A DNA stretch of 47,506 nt from Paenibacillus etheri (GTDB lineage: Bacteria > Bacillota > Bacilli > Paenibacillales > Paenibacillaceae), in the NCBI RefSeq assembly GCF_001012825.1, contig NZ_LCZJ02000043.1:1-47506 (forward strand), read 5' to 3'. Of the stretch, positions 33,744 to 42,590 are shown piece by piece. Numbering within the stretch: position 1 is the stretch's first letter; every line of letters starts with the position of its first letter. The translations under genes and the position numbers were made by a program. A model generated the notes under the pieces. That model did not search any database and was not told the DNA's origin. It saw only the letters and a program-made list of their open reading frames with translations.

Positions 33744-34643
33744 ATGACCGAATTGGACAATTCTCCAACGGCTGGAGCCACCCTGATCATTATTACCGGA
33801 ATGTCAGGTGCGGGTAAGACAATTGCTGTACAGAGTCTGGAAGACCTAGGGTTCTTCTGTGTCGATAATTTACCGCCGGTGCTGATCCCTAAGTTTGCAG
33901 AATTGATTGAGCAGTCGAAGGGTAAGATCGCCAAGGTAGCTCTTGTAATTGACCTGCGCGGTAGGGAATTCTTCACTGCTTTGTCCGAGTCTCTAGCCTA
34001 TATCAAAGATGAGTCAACTATTGGCTGTGAAATCTTGTTCTTGGATGCTACGGATTCGGTACTTGTGCAGCGTTACAAGGAAAGCCGGCGTCATCATCCT
34101 CTAGCACCTAAGGGACTTCCGCTTGATGGTATCAAGCTAGAACGTAAAATGCTTGAGGAGTTAAAGAATTCAGCTACATTATGTCTGGATACTAGCAGTA
34201 TGAAACCAGTGCAGCTCAAAGAGAAGATTGTATCGCGGTTCTCGCATTTAGGAAAAAGCACACTCTCCGTCAATATTACATCGTTCGGATTTAAGTATGG
34301 CATTCCTATTGATGCAGACCTCGTCTTCGATGTTCGCTTTTTGCCTAACCCACATTATGTGGATCACCTGCGGCCAAAAACGGGTCAGGATAGCGATGTC
34401 TATGATTATGTAATGAAGTGGCCTGAAACACAGGTGTTCCTGACCAAACTGCTCGATATGCTTCATTTTTTAATTCCACAATATCGTAGGGAAGGTAAAT
34501 CCCAGATTATTATCGGCATTGGCTGTACAGGCGGGAAACACCGTTCTGTAGCCATTTCTGAATATTTGGGAAAAATGCTGGGCGTCAGCGAAACGGAATC
34601 CGTAGCCGTGAGTCATCGGGATTCCGAGCGTGATCGGCACTAA
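33744..34643 (+). CDS. rapZ: RapZ/YvcJ nucleotide-binding adaptor
   Basis: A 299-aa P-loop protein of the RapZ family. Walker A is GMSGAGKT (19-26), followed by [18 protein letters not shown]; the C-terminal domain has [19 protein letters not shown]. In E. coli RapZ binds a small RNA controlling glmS and directs RNase E; in Bacillus the homolog YvcJ is a nucleotide hydrolase linked to competence. The ribosome site is GGGAGGGGA. Neighbours yvcK and whiA are in the same order as in nearly all Firmicutes. Confidence 0.95.
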   Translation: MTELDNSPTAGATLIIITGMSGAGKTIAVQSLEDLGFFCVDNLPPVLIPKFAELIEQSKGKIAKVALVIDLRGREFFTALSESLAYIKDESTIGCEILFLDATDSVLVQRYKESRRHHPLAPKGLPLDGIKLERKMLEELKNSATLCLDTSSMKPVQLKEKIVSRFSHLGKSTLSVNITSFGFKYGIPIDADLVFDVRFLPNPHYVDHLRPKTGQDSDVYDYVMKWPETQVFLTKLLDMLHFLIPQYRREGKSQIIIGIGCTGGKHRSVAISEYLGKMLGVSETESVAVSHRDSERDRH

Positions 34644-34661
34644 TGAGAGAAGGGGTCCATA

Positions 34662-35648
34662 GTGGCTGAAGAACAAAGACAGCGTCCACGTATCGTCGTT
34701 ATGGGCGGTGGGACGGGGCTATCTGTTATGCTTCGTGGCTTAAAAGAAAAGCCGCTAGATATTACAGCTATAGTTACCGTAGCAGATGATGGAGGAAGCT
34801 CGGGCATTTTGCGCAGTGAACTGCAAATGCCTCCTCCTGGGGACATCCGCAACGTATTAACAGCTATGGCTGATGTAGAGCCGCTCATGGCGGATATTAT
34901 GAGATATCGTTTCAACACGGGCGAAGGCTTGGCGGGTCATAGTCTTGGTAATCTAATCCTTGCTGCGCTAACAGATATATCTGGCGATTTTGTCACAGCT
35001 GTTCGCGAGCTTAGCCGACTATTCGCTGTTCGCGGACGGGTATTGCCCGCTGCGGGGGATGCCGTTGTGTTGCGTGCAGAAATGTCGGATGGCACGATTA
35101 TCACGGGTGAATCTAAGATACCGGAAGCCGGCGGGATCATCAAACGGGTGTCTTTGGAGCCTGCGGACGTAGAACCGTTGCCTGAAGCACTTGAAGCGAT
35201 TCGAAATGCTGATGCGATTCTTTTGGGTCCAGGGAGTCTCTATACGAGCATTCTTCCGAATCTACTTGTTCCTAAGCTGGCAGAAGCAGTTGTATCTTCT
35301 GATGCAATCAAAATCTTTGTCTGCAATGTAATGACTCAGCCTGGTGAAACGGACAATTATACCGTAAATGATCATCTGCAAGCCGTTTATGATCATATTG
35401 GAATTCATTTATTTGATTATATTATTGTTAATGACGGTGAAATTCCAGAGCAGGTTCAGACGAAGTACGCGGAGAAGGGTGCACGTCCGGTACAACTCGA
35501 CAAGGATGTACTAGAGGGCAGCAGTTATAAAGTCATAGCGGATAAGCTAGTGTTATTCCGAACTTATTTAAGACATGATACAGATAAGCTTAGTCATCAT
35601 ATCTATCAGCTTGTGCAAGATTGGATAAACAGAAACCCTAGGGTATAA
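34662..35648 (+). CDS. yvcK: Gluconeogenesis factor YvcK
   Basis: A 328-aa CofD-like protein required for growth on gluconeogenic carbon sources and for cell-shape control in Bacillus; it binds UDP-GlcNAc and related sugars. The N-terminal VVMGGGTGLSVMLRGLK and VADDGGSSGILRSE are hallmark segments; GHSLGNLILAAL and ILLGPGSLYTSILPNLLV follow. The start is GTG preceded by GAGAAGGGG. It is followed by repeat copy B and then whiA. Confidence 0.95.
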   Translation: MAEEQRQRPRIVVMGGGTGLSVMLRGLKEKPLDITAIVTVADDGGSSGILRSELQMPPPGDIRNVLTAMADVEPLMADIMRYRFNTGEGLAGHSLGNLILAALTDISGDFVTAVRELSRLFAVRGRVLPAAGDAVVLRAEMSDGTIITGESKIPEAGGIIKRVSLEPADVEPLPEALEAIRNADAILLGPGSLYTSILPNLLVPKLAEAVVSSDAIKIFVCNVMTQPGETDNYTVNDHLQAVYDHIGIHLFDYIIVNDGEIPEQVQTKYAEKGARPVQLDKDVLEGSSYKVIADKLVLFRTYLRHDTDKLSHHIYQLVQDWINRNPRV

Positions 35649-35652
35649 CATA

Positions 35653-35749
35653 AAATATAAGAAAGTATAAGTTTTACACCTATACTTTCTTATATTTCTC
35701 GCTTAAACGCTTACCGTCCTCAAAAGGACGCCGAAGGCGTTTATGCTTG
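35653..35749 (+). repeat. Dispersed two-hairpin repeat, copy B (between yvcK and whiA)
   Basis: About 97 bp with the layout of copy A at 15926. First hairpin: ATAAGAAAGTATA pairs perfectly with TATACTTTCTTAT around AGTTTTACACC. Second hairpin: AAACGC..GCGTTT around CGTCCTCAAAAGGACG. The segment CTCGCTTAAACGCTTACCGT is identical in both copies. Relative to copy A the first stem lacks GAT on one arm and ATC on the other. Confidence 0.85.
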
Positions 35750-35791
35750 TATATATGAATGACGTACTTATTTCAGAAAGAGGTGAGACCC

Positions 35792-36721
35792 TTGTCTTTT
35801 GCGGCCCTTACCAAAAAAGAGCTGACGATGGTGGAGAGTGAGCCTTGTTGTGAGAAGGCGGAAATGTCAGCGCTTATCCGTATGAATGGATCTGTGCAGC
35901 TTTCAAGCAAAAAGGTTATTCTCGACATTTCGACGGAGAACGCCGCGATTGCAAGGCGGGTATATTCTTTACTTAAGAAATATTACCAGGTCCATATTGA
36001 GCTACTCGTGCGTAAAAAAATGCGTTTGAAGAAAAATAACGTTTATATCGTTAGAATCCCTAGTCGCGTACAGGAAATCTTAAATGATCTCAGAATTGTA
36101 TCCGAAGGATTTATTTTTACCGACGGTATTGATAAAGAGATTGTTGGGAATAACTGCTGTAAGCGTGCTTATTTGCGTGGTGCTTTTTTGGCCGGCGGAT
36201 CGGTTAATAATCCGGAGGGTTCCTCTTACCATTTGGAGATTTCCTCAATGTATGAGGAACATTGTAAGGCGCTAGTCGATCTAGCTGGTGAATTTCACCT
36301 AAACGCACGCTGCATTGAACGTAAAAAAGGGTTCATTCTATACATTAAAGAAGGCGAGAAGATTATCGAATTCTTAAGTCTGATCGGGGCGCATCAAGCG
36401 TTGTTCAAATTTGAGGATGTAAGAATTATGCGTGATATGCGTAATTCCGTGAATCGGATCGTGAATTGCGAGACCGCGAATCTCAATAAAACGATAAGTG
36501 CCGCGGTGCGGCAGATTGAGAATATCAAACTGCTGCAGCGAGAAGTGGGGCTGGAGAGCTTGCCGGATAAACTGCGAGAAGTTGCAGAAATTCGAATGGC
36601 ACATCCGGATATCAACCTTAAAGAGGTTGGTGAAATGCTGAAAGGTACGGTTAGTAAGTCCGGAGTAAATCATCGGCTTCGTAAGATTGATGAACTGGCG
36701 GACAAGGTTCGAGGCGGCTAG
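35792..36721 (+). CDS. whiA: WhiA-family DNA-binding protein
   Basis: A 309-aa protein with an N-terminal degenerate LAGLIDADG homing-endonuclease fold ([26 protein letters not shown]) and a C-terminal helix-turn-helix ([20 protein letters not shown]). WhiA acts in sporulation control in actinomycetes and in cell division and chromosome segregation in Bacillus. The start is TTG 35792, with AGAGGTGA five bases upstream, which gives the N-terminus [14 protein letters not shown] matching Bacillus YvcL; an upstream ATG at 35759 adds 11 unrelated residues. Confidence 0.95.
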   Translation: MSFAALTKKELTMVESEPCCEKAEMSALIRMNGSVQLSSKKVILDISTENAAIARRVYSLLKKYYQVHIELLVRKKMRLKKNNVYIVRIPSRVQEILNDLRIVSEGFIFTDGIDKEIVGNNCCKRAYLRGAFLAGGSVNNPEGSSYHLEISSMYEEHCKALVDLAGEFHLNARCIERKKGFILYIKEGEKIIEFLSLIGAHQALFKFEDVRIMRDMRNSVNRIVNCETANLNKTISAAVRQIENIKLLQREVGLESLPDKLREVAEIRMAHPDINLKEVGEMLKGTVSKSGVNHRLRKIDELADKVRGG

Positions 36722-36818
36722 TCACTTTTTTTCTAGTGTGGTTTACGTTATAATGATATAATAATATAAAATTAATGTGAAATTTTTGGGGAGAACTCAA
36801 TTAGGGGGTAAGCGTTTC

Positions 36819-37088
36819 ATGACAAAGCACCCGGTAGTTGTTCGGTTGAAGACAGGGCTACACGCTCGACCGGCAGCATTGTTTGTGCAAGAAGCTAACA
36901 AGTTTTCGTCGGAGATTTTCGTGGAAAAAGACGATAAAAAAGTAAACGCCAAAAGTATTATGGGTATTATGAGCCTAGCGATCAGTTCCGGCACGGAGAT
37001 CTATATCAGCGCGGATGGTGCAGACGCGGATCAAGCTGTAAACGCTTTGACGAGTCTCGTTAGCAAAGAAGAGCTTGAGAACCAATAA
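36819..37088 (+). CDS. crh: Crh-position HPr-family protein with His15
   Basis: An 89-aa HPr-fold phosphocarrier. Ser46 lies in KVNAKSIMGIMSLA and is the HprK target. Position 15 is His in KTGLHARPAALF, the residue phosphorylated by PTS Enzyme I; B. subtilis Crh has Gln there. The flanking sequence (RLKTGL.ARPAALFVQEAN) resembles Crh more than PtsH, and the position after whiA is that of crh. So it may act both as a PTS carrier and as a CcpA co-repressor precursor. ATG 36819 follows AGGGGG closely. Symbol by position. Confidence 0.85.
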   Translation: MTKHPVVVRLKTGLHARPAALFVQEANKFSSEIFVEKDDKKVNAKSIMGIMSLAISSGTEIYISADGADADQAVNALTSLVSKEELENQ

Positions 37089-37118
37089 TCTTTTGAAATG
37101 ACTTTTTATCGCGTGACC

Positions 37119-37142
37119 AAAAGCCCTTCGGGGCTTTTTTTA
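37119..37142 (+). terminator. Terminator after crh
   Basis: AAAAGCCC-TTCG-GGGCTTTT with a UUCG tetraloop and a T-run. Confidence 0.9.
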
Positions 37143-37166
37143 ATACCAAAAAATAGTTTTTCAGTG

Positions 37167-37192
37167 TGCAACATTTACCAGAAAGACTCGTC
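37167..37192 (+). promoter_or_regulatory. ECF-sigma-type promoter for the SIMPL protein
   Basis: TGCAAC (37167-37172), exactly 16 bases, then CGTC (37189-37192, continuing TA) matches the Bacillus sigma-M/W/X promoter form (TGAAAC-like, N16, CGTC). Confidence 0.6.
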
Positions 37193-37237
37193 TAGAGGAT
37201 AATAACAAATCACAAAAGATGAAAGGGGCTGGCAAAT

Positions 37238-37993
37238 ATGAAAGGTTTGGTAAAGAAGATTGGTTCAGTGTTGATCGTAGGGAGTTTGTTAATTGGAGGG
37301 ATTAGCATGAGCGGTGTCTTCCAAGGTCCTGCAAAGGCTTACGCAGATGATGTGCAGAAAAATGTCGTTAGTGTAGTAGGTAAAGGTGAATTGTCCATCA
37401 AGCCGGATATTGTATACTTGTCCATCGGTGTGGATACTACGGCTACAACCGCGCAAGAAGCGCAAAAAACAAATGCTGCTAAAATTCAAAAGATCACTAC
37501 ACTACTGAAAGGGACTTGGAAAATCGCAGATAAGGATATTCAAAGTACCCAATTTTATGTGCAACCCAACTATAGCTATAGCGAAAAAGAAGGACAGCAA
37601 GTGAAAGGATACAACGCGAATCATACACTGTTAGTGTCTTATAGAGATCTGACTAAGGTTGGTGAATTGCTGGACGCTGCATCTGCAGCAGGGGCAAATA
37701 ATATCGGAAATGCACGTTTTTCCGTGGAAGATACTTCTGCCTTTGAAGCTCAGGTGATTGAAAAGGCGATGGCGAACGCAGATGTTAAAGCAGGAGCTAT
37801 TGCTAAGGCAGCTAAACGTAGCTTGGGTCAAGTAATCACGGTCAGCCAAAATGATGGCAATGTCACTCCGGTTTATTTTGAACAGAATCTAAAAATGGAT
37901 ATGGCTGCAGCAGATGCTGGTGCAAGCACATCCGTTCAACCAGGAGTAGTTAAAGTTACAACACAGCTAAGCGTAATGTATGAATTGAAATAG
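37238..37993 (+). CDS. Secreted SIMPL-domain (DUF541) protein
   Basis: A 251-aa exported protein. The signal peptide has a basic N-terminus (MKGLVKKIG), a hydrophobic core and a probable cleavage site after A-Y-A (about residue 36). The rest is a SIMPL/DUF541 domain (SVVGKGELSIKPDIVYLSIG, AQEAQKTNAAKIQKI, DIQSTQFYVQPNYSY), a family of periplasmic or surface proteins with unclear role, some linked to oxidative or envelope stress. AAAGGGG precedes ATG. The upstream ECF-type promoter suggests envelope-stress control. Monocistronic. Confidence 0.88.
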   Translation: MKGLVKKIGSVLIVGSLLIGGISMSGVFQGPAKAYADDVQKNVVSVVGKGELSIKPDIVYLSIGVDTTATTAQEAQKTNAAKIQKITTLLKGTWKIADKDIQSTQFYVQPNYSYSEKEGQQVKGYNANHTLLVSYRDLTKVGELLDAASAAGANNIGNARFSVEDTSAFEAQVIEKAMANADVKAGAIAKAAKRSLGQVITVSQNDGNVTPVYFEQNLKMDMAAADAGASTSVQPGVVKVTTQLSVMYELK

Positions 37994-38018
37994 TAGCAGA
38001 ACAAGATGATTGCAGAGA

Positions 38019-38068
38019 GGAGAGGGGATCTTCCACTAGTAATAGTGGGGGACGCCTCTTTTTTTTTG
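38019..38068 (+). terminator. Terminator after the SIMPL gene
   Basis: GAGGGGATCTTCCACTA pairs with TAGTGGGGGACGCCTC (some mismatches) around GTAA, followed by ten T. Confidence 0.85.
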
Positions 38069-38094
38069 TGAAAAACTCTAAGATTAGGTTTAAT
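38066..38094 (+). promoter_or_regulatory. Candidate promoter for the 47-aa ORF
   Basis: TTGTGA (38066-38071), a 17-bp spacer and TTTAAT (38089-38094). It starts within the T-run of the preceding terminator. Confidence 0.4.
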
Positions 38095-38120
38095 AAATTG
38101 GAAAGGGGTGGGAAAATAAT

Positions 38121-38264
38121 ATGATGAATATTTCGAAAAGAATAGTACGCAAATGGGGTATAGGCTTGATGTACACAGCTTATGCTGCAGGGTTCCCGGA
38201 ATATACCTTTAGTTTCAAAGAACTGTTGCCGGAAGGCGGTAGCCCATTTGCTGCTGTAAAATAA
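38121..38264 (+). CDS. Small hypothetical protein (47 aa)
   Basis: An ORF beginning ATGATG with AAAGGGGTGGG about nine bases upstream, and a candidate sigma-A promoter before that. The product starts MMNISKRIVRKWGIGLMYTA, a basic N-terminus followed by a weakly hydrophobic stretch, and ends with the acidic-to-neutral GGSPFAAVK. I recognise no family. It is too short for a domain and could be a small secreted or membrane-associated peptide. Both neighbours are separate units. Its reality rests on the ribosome site, isolation and codon-like composition. Confidence 0.5.
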   Translation: MMNISKRIVRKWGIGLMYTAYAAGFPEYTFSFKELLPEGGSPFAAVK

Positions 38265-38373
38265 ATTGAGAAGTCGTAACCGCTGGTGACAGCACTGGAC
38301 ATCTCCCCCTTACCAGAATCACCTCGAATTCATATGCTAAATGGAGGAACTAGTTTATGAACGGGGGAGAGCT

Positions 38374-39012
38374 ATGAGCTATCAATACACTGCAATTGGC
38401 GATTCCTTGACGACTGGATTTGGCGCTCTGCCAGGTAACGGTTTTGTACCGGTGTACCGTAGAATGGCGGAAGGGAGACTGCGTTCTAATGTAGCCTCTA
38501 CAAATTTGGGCGTGAATGGATTGACTACTTCTGAATTGGAACATCGGCTACGGGGGAGTTCAATGACTCGCGAAGCCATTCGGGCGGCCGACATTATCAC
38601 TCTATCCATTGGTGGCAATGATTTAATCCATGCTGCGAAGGCTGCAGCTAGACAACCTGAAAATCTATCTAAAGAGCTGCGAAGATCACTGCAAGAATGC
38701 AAACAGAATTTCGCTGCAATTATGAGTATTCTATTCCAGTTGAAGGCTGGAACGCGCAGACCTTATATCATTCGGATTGTGGGACTGTATAATCCTTATC
38801 CTCAGGTAGTGGGTGCAACAGAGTGGGTGCGTCAGTTTAACCGCTATGCCTCTCAGTACAGTAGCAGAGTATGTGGATTTGCTTCTATTTATAATGAGTT
38901 TGCTGGAAACGAGAGAGGGCTTTTATCGATTGACCACTTACATCCAAATGGTAGAGGCTACCGTGTGATTGCTGAGAAACTCGATGCGCTTGGGTATGGC
39001 GGTTTGAATTAA
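38374..39012 (+). CDS. SGNH/GDSL hydrolase
   Basis: A 212-aa esterase/lipase of the SGNH fold. The catalytic Ser11 is in the block I motif AIGDSLTTGFG, block III is GGNDL, and the catalytic Asp-His pair is in SIDHLHPNGRGY near the C-terminus. No signal peptide is evident, so it is probably cytoplasmic or non-classically placed. It resembles the Bacillus YpmR/LipL-like GDSL group in size. Substrate unknown. ATG 38374 with GGGGGAGA immediately upstream is used; an ATG at 38341 would add 11 residues without a better ribosome site. Confidence 0.85.
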   Translation: MSYQYTAIGDSLTTGFGALPGNGFVPVYRRMAEGRLRSNVASTNLGVNGLTTSELEHRLRGSSMTREAIRAADIITLSIGGNDLIHAAKAAARQPENLSKELRRSLQECKQNFAAIMSILFQLKAGTRRPYIIRIVGLYNPYPQVVGATEWVRQFNRYASQYSSRVCGFASIYNEFAGNERGLLSIDHLHPNGRGYRVIAEKLDALGYGGLN

Positions 39013-39045
39013 TTGAGATTCGTATGAAGCAGTGGTCTGAAAAGT

Positions 39046-39092
39046 AAAGAGGCAGTACGCTAACCATCAAGTGGATAGGGTACTGCCTCTTT
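39046..39092. terminator. Bidirectional terminator between SGNH gene and clpP
   Basis: AAAGAGGCAGTAC and GTACTGCCTCTTT pair perfectly (13 bp) around a 21-base loop; A-run and T-run serve the two strands. Confidence 0.85.
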
Positions 39093-39110
39093 ATGTTGTT
39101 GTTCTATAGC

Positions 39111-39707
39111 TTACACACCGCTAGGCAGTGTCTTCTCGATGACTTTATCAACGATACCGTAAGTTGCCGCGTCTGCAGCAGTCATGAAGTAATCACGATC
39201 TGTATCCTTCTCAATACGTTCTAGCGGTTGACCCGTACGTTCTGCAAGAATACGATTCAACTTATCACGCAATTTCAGGATACGGCGGGCACGGATTTCG
39301 ATATCCGTTGCTTGACCTTGAGCACCACCCAGAGGTTGGTGAATCATGATCTCACTGTTAGGCAACGCGAAGCGTTTGCCTTTAGCGCCAGCGTTAAGTA
39401 GGAAAGCTCCCATGGAAGCAGCCATACCCACACAGATGGTGGAAACGTCCGGTTTAATGTACTGCATTGTATCAAAAATAGCCATACCTGCAGTAATGGA
39501 ACCGCCGGGGCTATTCACATAAAGGTGAATGTCCTTCTCCGGGTCTTCGGCAGCCAAGAACAGCATTTGTGCGATGATAGAATTGGCTACCACGTCATTA
39601 ACCTCCGTTCCAAGGAAAATGATGCGGTCCTTCAGCAGGCGGGAATAGATGTCATAAGCGCGCTCACCGCGGTTGCTCTGTTCTACTACCATAGGAATAT
39701 AACTCAC
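39111..39707 (-). CDS. clpP: ATP-dependent Clp protease proteolytic subunit
   Basis: A 198-aa serine protease that forms the tetradecameric core of ClpCP and ClpXP, degrading misfolded and regulatory proteins. The catalytic triad is Ser98 ([11 protein letters not shown]), His123 (MIHQPLGG) and Asp172 (DTDRDYF). Length is typical. On the mRNA strand an AAGGAGG ribosome site precedes the ATG. A CtsR-type box lies about 90 bp upstream. It is transcribed against its neighbours, as in the B. subtilis layout near cggR. Confidence 0.98.
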   Translation of the reverse strand: MSYIPMVVEQSNRGERAYDIYSRLLKDRIIFLGTEVNDVVANSIIAQMLFLAAEDPEKDIHLYVNSPGGSITAGMAIFDTMQYIKPDVSTICVGMAASMGAFLLNAGAKGKRFALPNSEIMIHQPLGGAQGQATDIEIRARRILKLRDKLNRILAERTGQPLERIEKDTDRDYFMTAADAATYGIVDKVIEKTLPSGV

Positions 39708-39759
39708 GTGGAAAACCTCCTTGATATTGGTTCTTCAAATGTATTCATTTTTACTCTTG

Positions 39760-39812
39760 CCGTATTACCCACATGATAAACAAATTCAAACAAAAAGTCA
39801 AAGAAAGTCAAA
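39760..39812 (-). promoter_or_regulatory. clpP promoter with CtsR box
   Basis: On the plus strand AGTCAAA-GAA-AGTCAAA (39796-39812) is an exact direct repeat of the CtsR heptad with 3-bp spacing. On the minus strand TTGAAT, 16 bases and TAATAC form a candidate promoter just downstream of it, toward clpP. This predicts heat-shock control by CtsR; ctsR itself is not in the window. Confidence 0.75.
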
Positions 39813-39822
39813 CTTATATTCA

Positions 39823-39850
39823 AAAAAAAGAGCCGACACGCGGCTCTTTG
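39823..39850 (-). terminator. Terminator after tRNA-Arg
   Basis: On the minus strand AAAGAGCCG and CGGCTCTTT pair around a short loop and are followed by T's. Confidence 0.75.
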
Positions 39851-39900
39851 GTTAAGTAGTAGTATAGGCACTACTAAATTATGTACGAAAGTGAAATTAA

Positions 39901-39975
39901 TGGCGCGCCCGCCAAGAATCGAACTTGGATCTCAGGCTTCGGAGGCCTACGTCATATCCATTGGACCACGGGCGC
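39901..39975 (-). tRNA. tRNA-Arg (CCG)
   Basis: On the minus strand acceptor GCGCCCG pairs with CGGGCGC, discriminator G, CCA encoded; the anticodon CCG corresponds to 39940-39942. T-loop AGTTCGATT. Single tRNA gene. Confidence 0.95.
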
Positions 39976-39985
39976 AACAAAAATG

Positions 39986-40014
39986 ATTATACTACAATTT
40001 CTGTGCAATTGCAA
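39986..40014 (-). promoter_or_regulatory. tRNA-Arg promoter
   Basis: On the minus strand TTGCAA (40009-40014), exactly 17 bases, and TATAAT (39986-39991), ten bases before the tRNA 5' end. Confidence 0.8.
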
Positions 40015-40194
40015 TGAATTAATAATACTGTACACGGGTTCTATCCCTTGTCTTCAAGGTGGACAAGCGTACATTGTCTTTCACTCAGTGATAGAATCTG
40101 GATTGTTAATGACAGGTTTTAGGAGCTGTACCTCTTTCCCGATCTTATAAATGTATAAGAAGACAAGCGCTTGAGAATTCTACTCTCGGAAGAC
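40015..40194. other. Rest of the tRNA-Arg / cggR intergenic region
   Basis: No gene seen. It contains the 10-bp palindrome CAAGCGCTTG at about 40164-40173, whose AAGCGCTT core recalls a cre half-pattern but does not match the full consensus well. The remainder shows nothing recognisable. Confidence 0.5.
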
Positions 40195-40264
40195 TTGCAC
40201 TTCGAGCAAAATTTGGTTAGAATATGAGTGGGACTTAAAAAGTTTACCCGGGACATTTTGAGAC
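40195..40264 (+). promoter_or_regulatory. cggR promoter and CggR operator
   Basis: TTGCAC (40195-40200), 17 bases, TAGAAT (40218-40223). Immediately downstream TGGGAC (40229) and CGGGAC (40249) lie exactly 20 bp apart, each followed by N6 and AGTT or AGAC, the arrangement of the B. subtilis CggR operator (CGGGACN6TGTC repeated with 20-bp phase). Confidence 0.8.
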
Positions 40265-40309
40265 CATGAACAAGGGAATAGAGGAAGACGAAGTTGCAGG
40301 AGTGAAAGT

Positions 40310-41362
40310 ATGCGTAATTTATTAGATATCCAAAAGCAGCTTCTGCCTGATCTCATGGAAACCCTTAAGAGACGGTACACGATTCTCCATCAGATCATGC
40401 TGTCCGATATAATTGGACGCAGAACGCTTGCCGCTTCACTTGATATGACTGAGCGGGTGCTGCGTGCCGAGACGGATCTTCTGAAATCGCAAGGGCTCAT
40501 TGAGATCGAGAGCGTTGGTATGCGCATTAGCGCTGCCGGGCGTAGACTGCTTGATTTACTAGAGCCGGTCGTTAAGAGCCTGTTTGGTCTGGATGATCTG
40601 GAAGAGAAAATTCGGGCAACGTATGGTCTGGATAAAGTTATTGTGGTGCCGGGTGATTGTGAATCATCGCCGTTCACCAAACGTGAGCTTGGCCGAGCAG
40701 GTGCAAAAGCGCTGCTCAGTGTACTTCGTACAGATGATATTGTTGCTGTCACAGGTGGATCAACGCTTGCCGATATGGCTGATCAACTGACACCGCCGTT
40801 ATCCCTTTCCTATAAGAACGCTTGGTTTGTTCCGGCGCGTGGTGGATTAGGAGAGAGTATGGAGATTCAAGCCAACACGATTGCTTCAACAATGGCAAAG
40901 CGGGTTGGAGCGAATTATCGGTTGCTGCATGTCCCTGATTTGCTTAGTGGCGATGCTTACCAGTCATTAGCACTTGACTCTAATATTGGGGAGATTGTAC
41001 AAACCATTCGCAGTTCGCGTATTATTGTACATGGGATTGGGGATGCCATTGAAATGACTCGCCGCCGCAAGCTGGATGAGACTACAGTCTCAGAGATCCA
41101 GGGTGAGGGAGCAGTGGCCGAATCCTTTGGCTATTATTTTAACGAAGACGGTAAGGTTGTCCATACCATGCTTACGATGGGACTACGTCTAGAAGATATT
41201 GTTCGGACGGAGACAGTCATCGGTATTGCTGGAGGCAAACCAAAGGCCAAAGCCATTCATGCCATGCTGCGTTTCGGGCAGGAGAATATACTCGTCACGG
41301 ACGAGGCTGCTGCTGTGGAAATAGGCAAGGGAATTGACAATCAGTTACAGATATCCTCGTAA
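40310..41362 (+). CDS. cggR: Central glycolytic genes regulator
   Basis: A 350-aa SorC/DeoR-family repressor that binds fructose-1,6-bisphosphate and controls the triose half of glycolysis. The N-terminal DNA-binding region (about 15-75) includes LKRRYTILHQIMLSDIIGRRTLA and LDMTERVLRAETDLLKSQGLI; the sugar-phosphate sensor has VAVTGGSTLADMADQL and FVPARGGLGESMEIQANTIA. Size fits B. subtilis CggR (~340 aa). The ribosome site is GCAGGAG. It heads the operon with gapA, and an operator sits over its predicted start site. Confidence 0.96.
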   Translation: MRNLLDIQKQLLPDLMETLKRRYTILHQIMLSDIIGRRTLAASLDMTERVLRAETDLLKSQGLIEIESVGMRISAAGRRLLDLLEPVVKSLFGLDDLEEKIRATYGLDKVIVVPGDCESSPFTKRELGRAGAKALLSVLRTDDIVAVTGGSTLADMADQLTPPLSLSYKNAWFVPARGGLGESMEIQANTIASTMAKRVGANYRLLHVPDLLSGDAYQSLALDSNIGEIVQTIRSSRIIVHGIGDAIEMTRRRKLDETTVSEIQGEGAVAESFGYYFNEDGKVVHTMLTMGLRLEDIVRTETVIGIAGGKPKAKAIHAMLRFGQENILVTDEAAAVEIGKGIDNQLQISS

Positions 41363-41431
41363 CTCACCAGAACATATATCTTGCATTATACTTAACATTG
41401 TTGTCATGACAGGCTTCACGGTCTGTTTTGA

Positions 41432-42472
<1,041 letters not shown>

Positions 42473-42497
42473 TTGATTTGATATAAGCAACATCAAT

Positions 42498-42534
42498 AGA
42501 GCGGAAACAGGAGTTAATTGTTTCCGCTCTTTCT
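42498..42534 (+). terminator. Terminator-like hairpin between gapA and pgk
   Basis: AGAGCGGAAACA pairs perfectly with TGTTTCCGCTCT around nine bases; the tail TTCT is short, so read-through into pgk is likely. Confidence 0.75.
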
Positions 42535-42590
42535 AAAATTATTAGACTTGTTTCCTGCTAGAGACAATTTTGGGTGTGGAGGAATTAATC

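Noticed and set aside
39881-40150. 89-aa ORF over tRNA-Arg
   Set aside because: It crosses a complete tRNA gene and its promoter on the opposite strand.
40164-40173. cre site before cggR (CAAGCGCTTG)
   Set aside because: Only the central core fits; the outer TG and CA of the cre consensus are missing.
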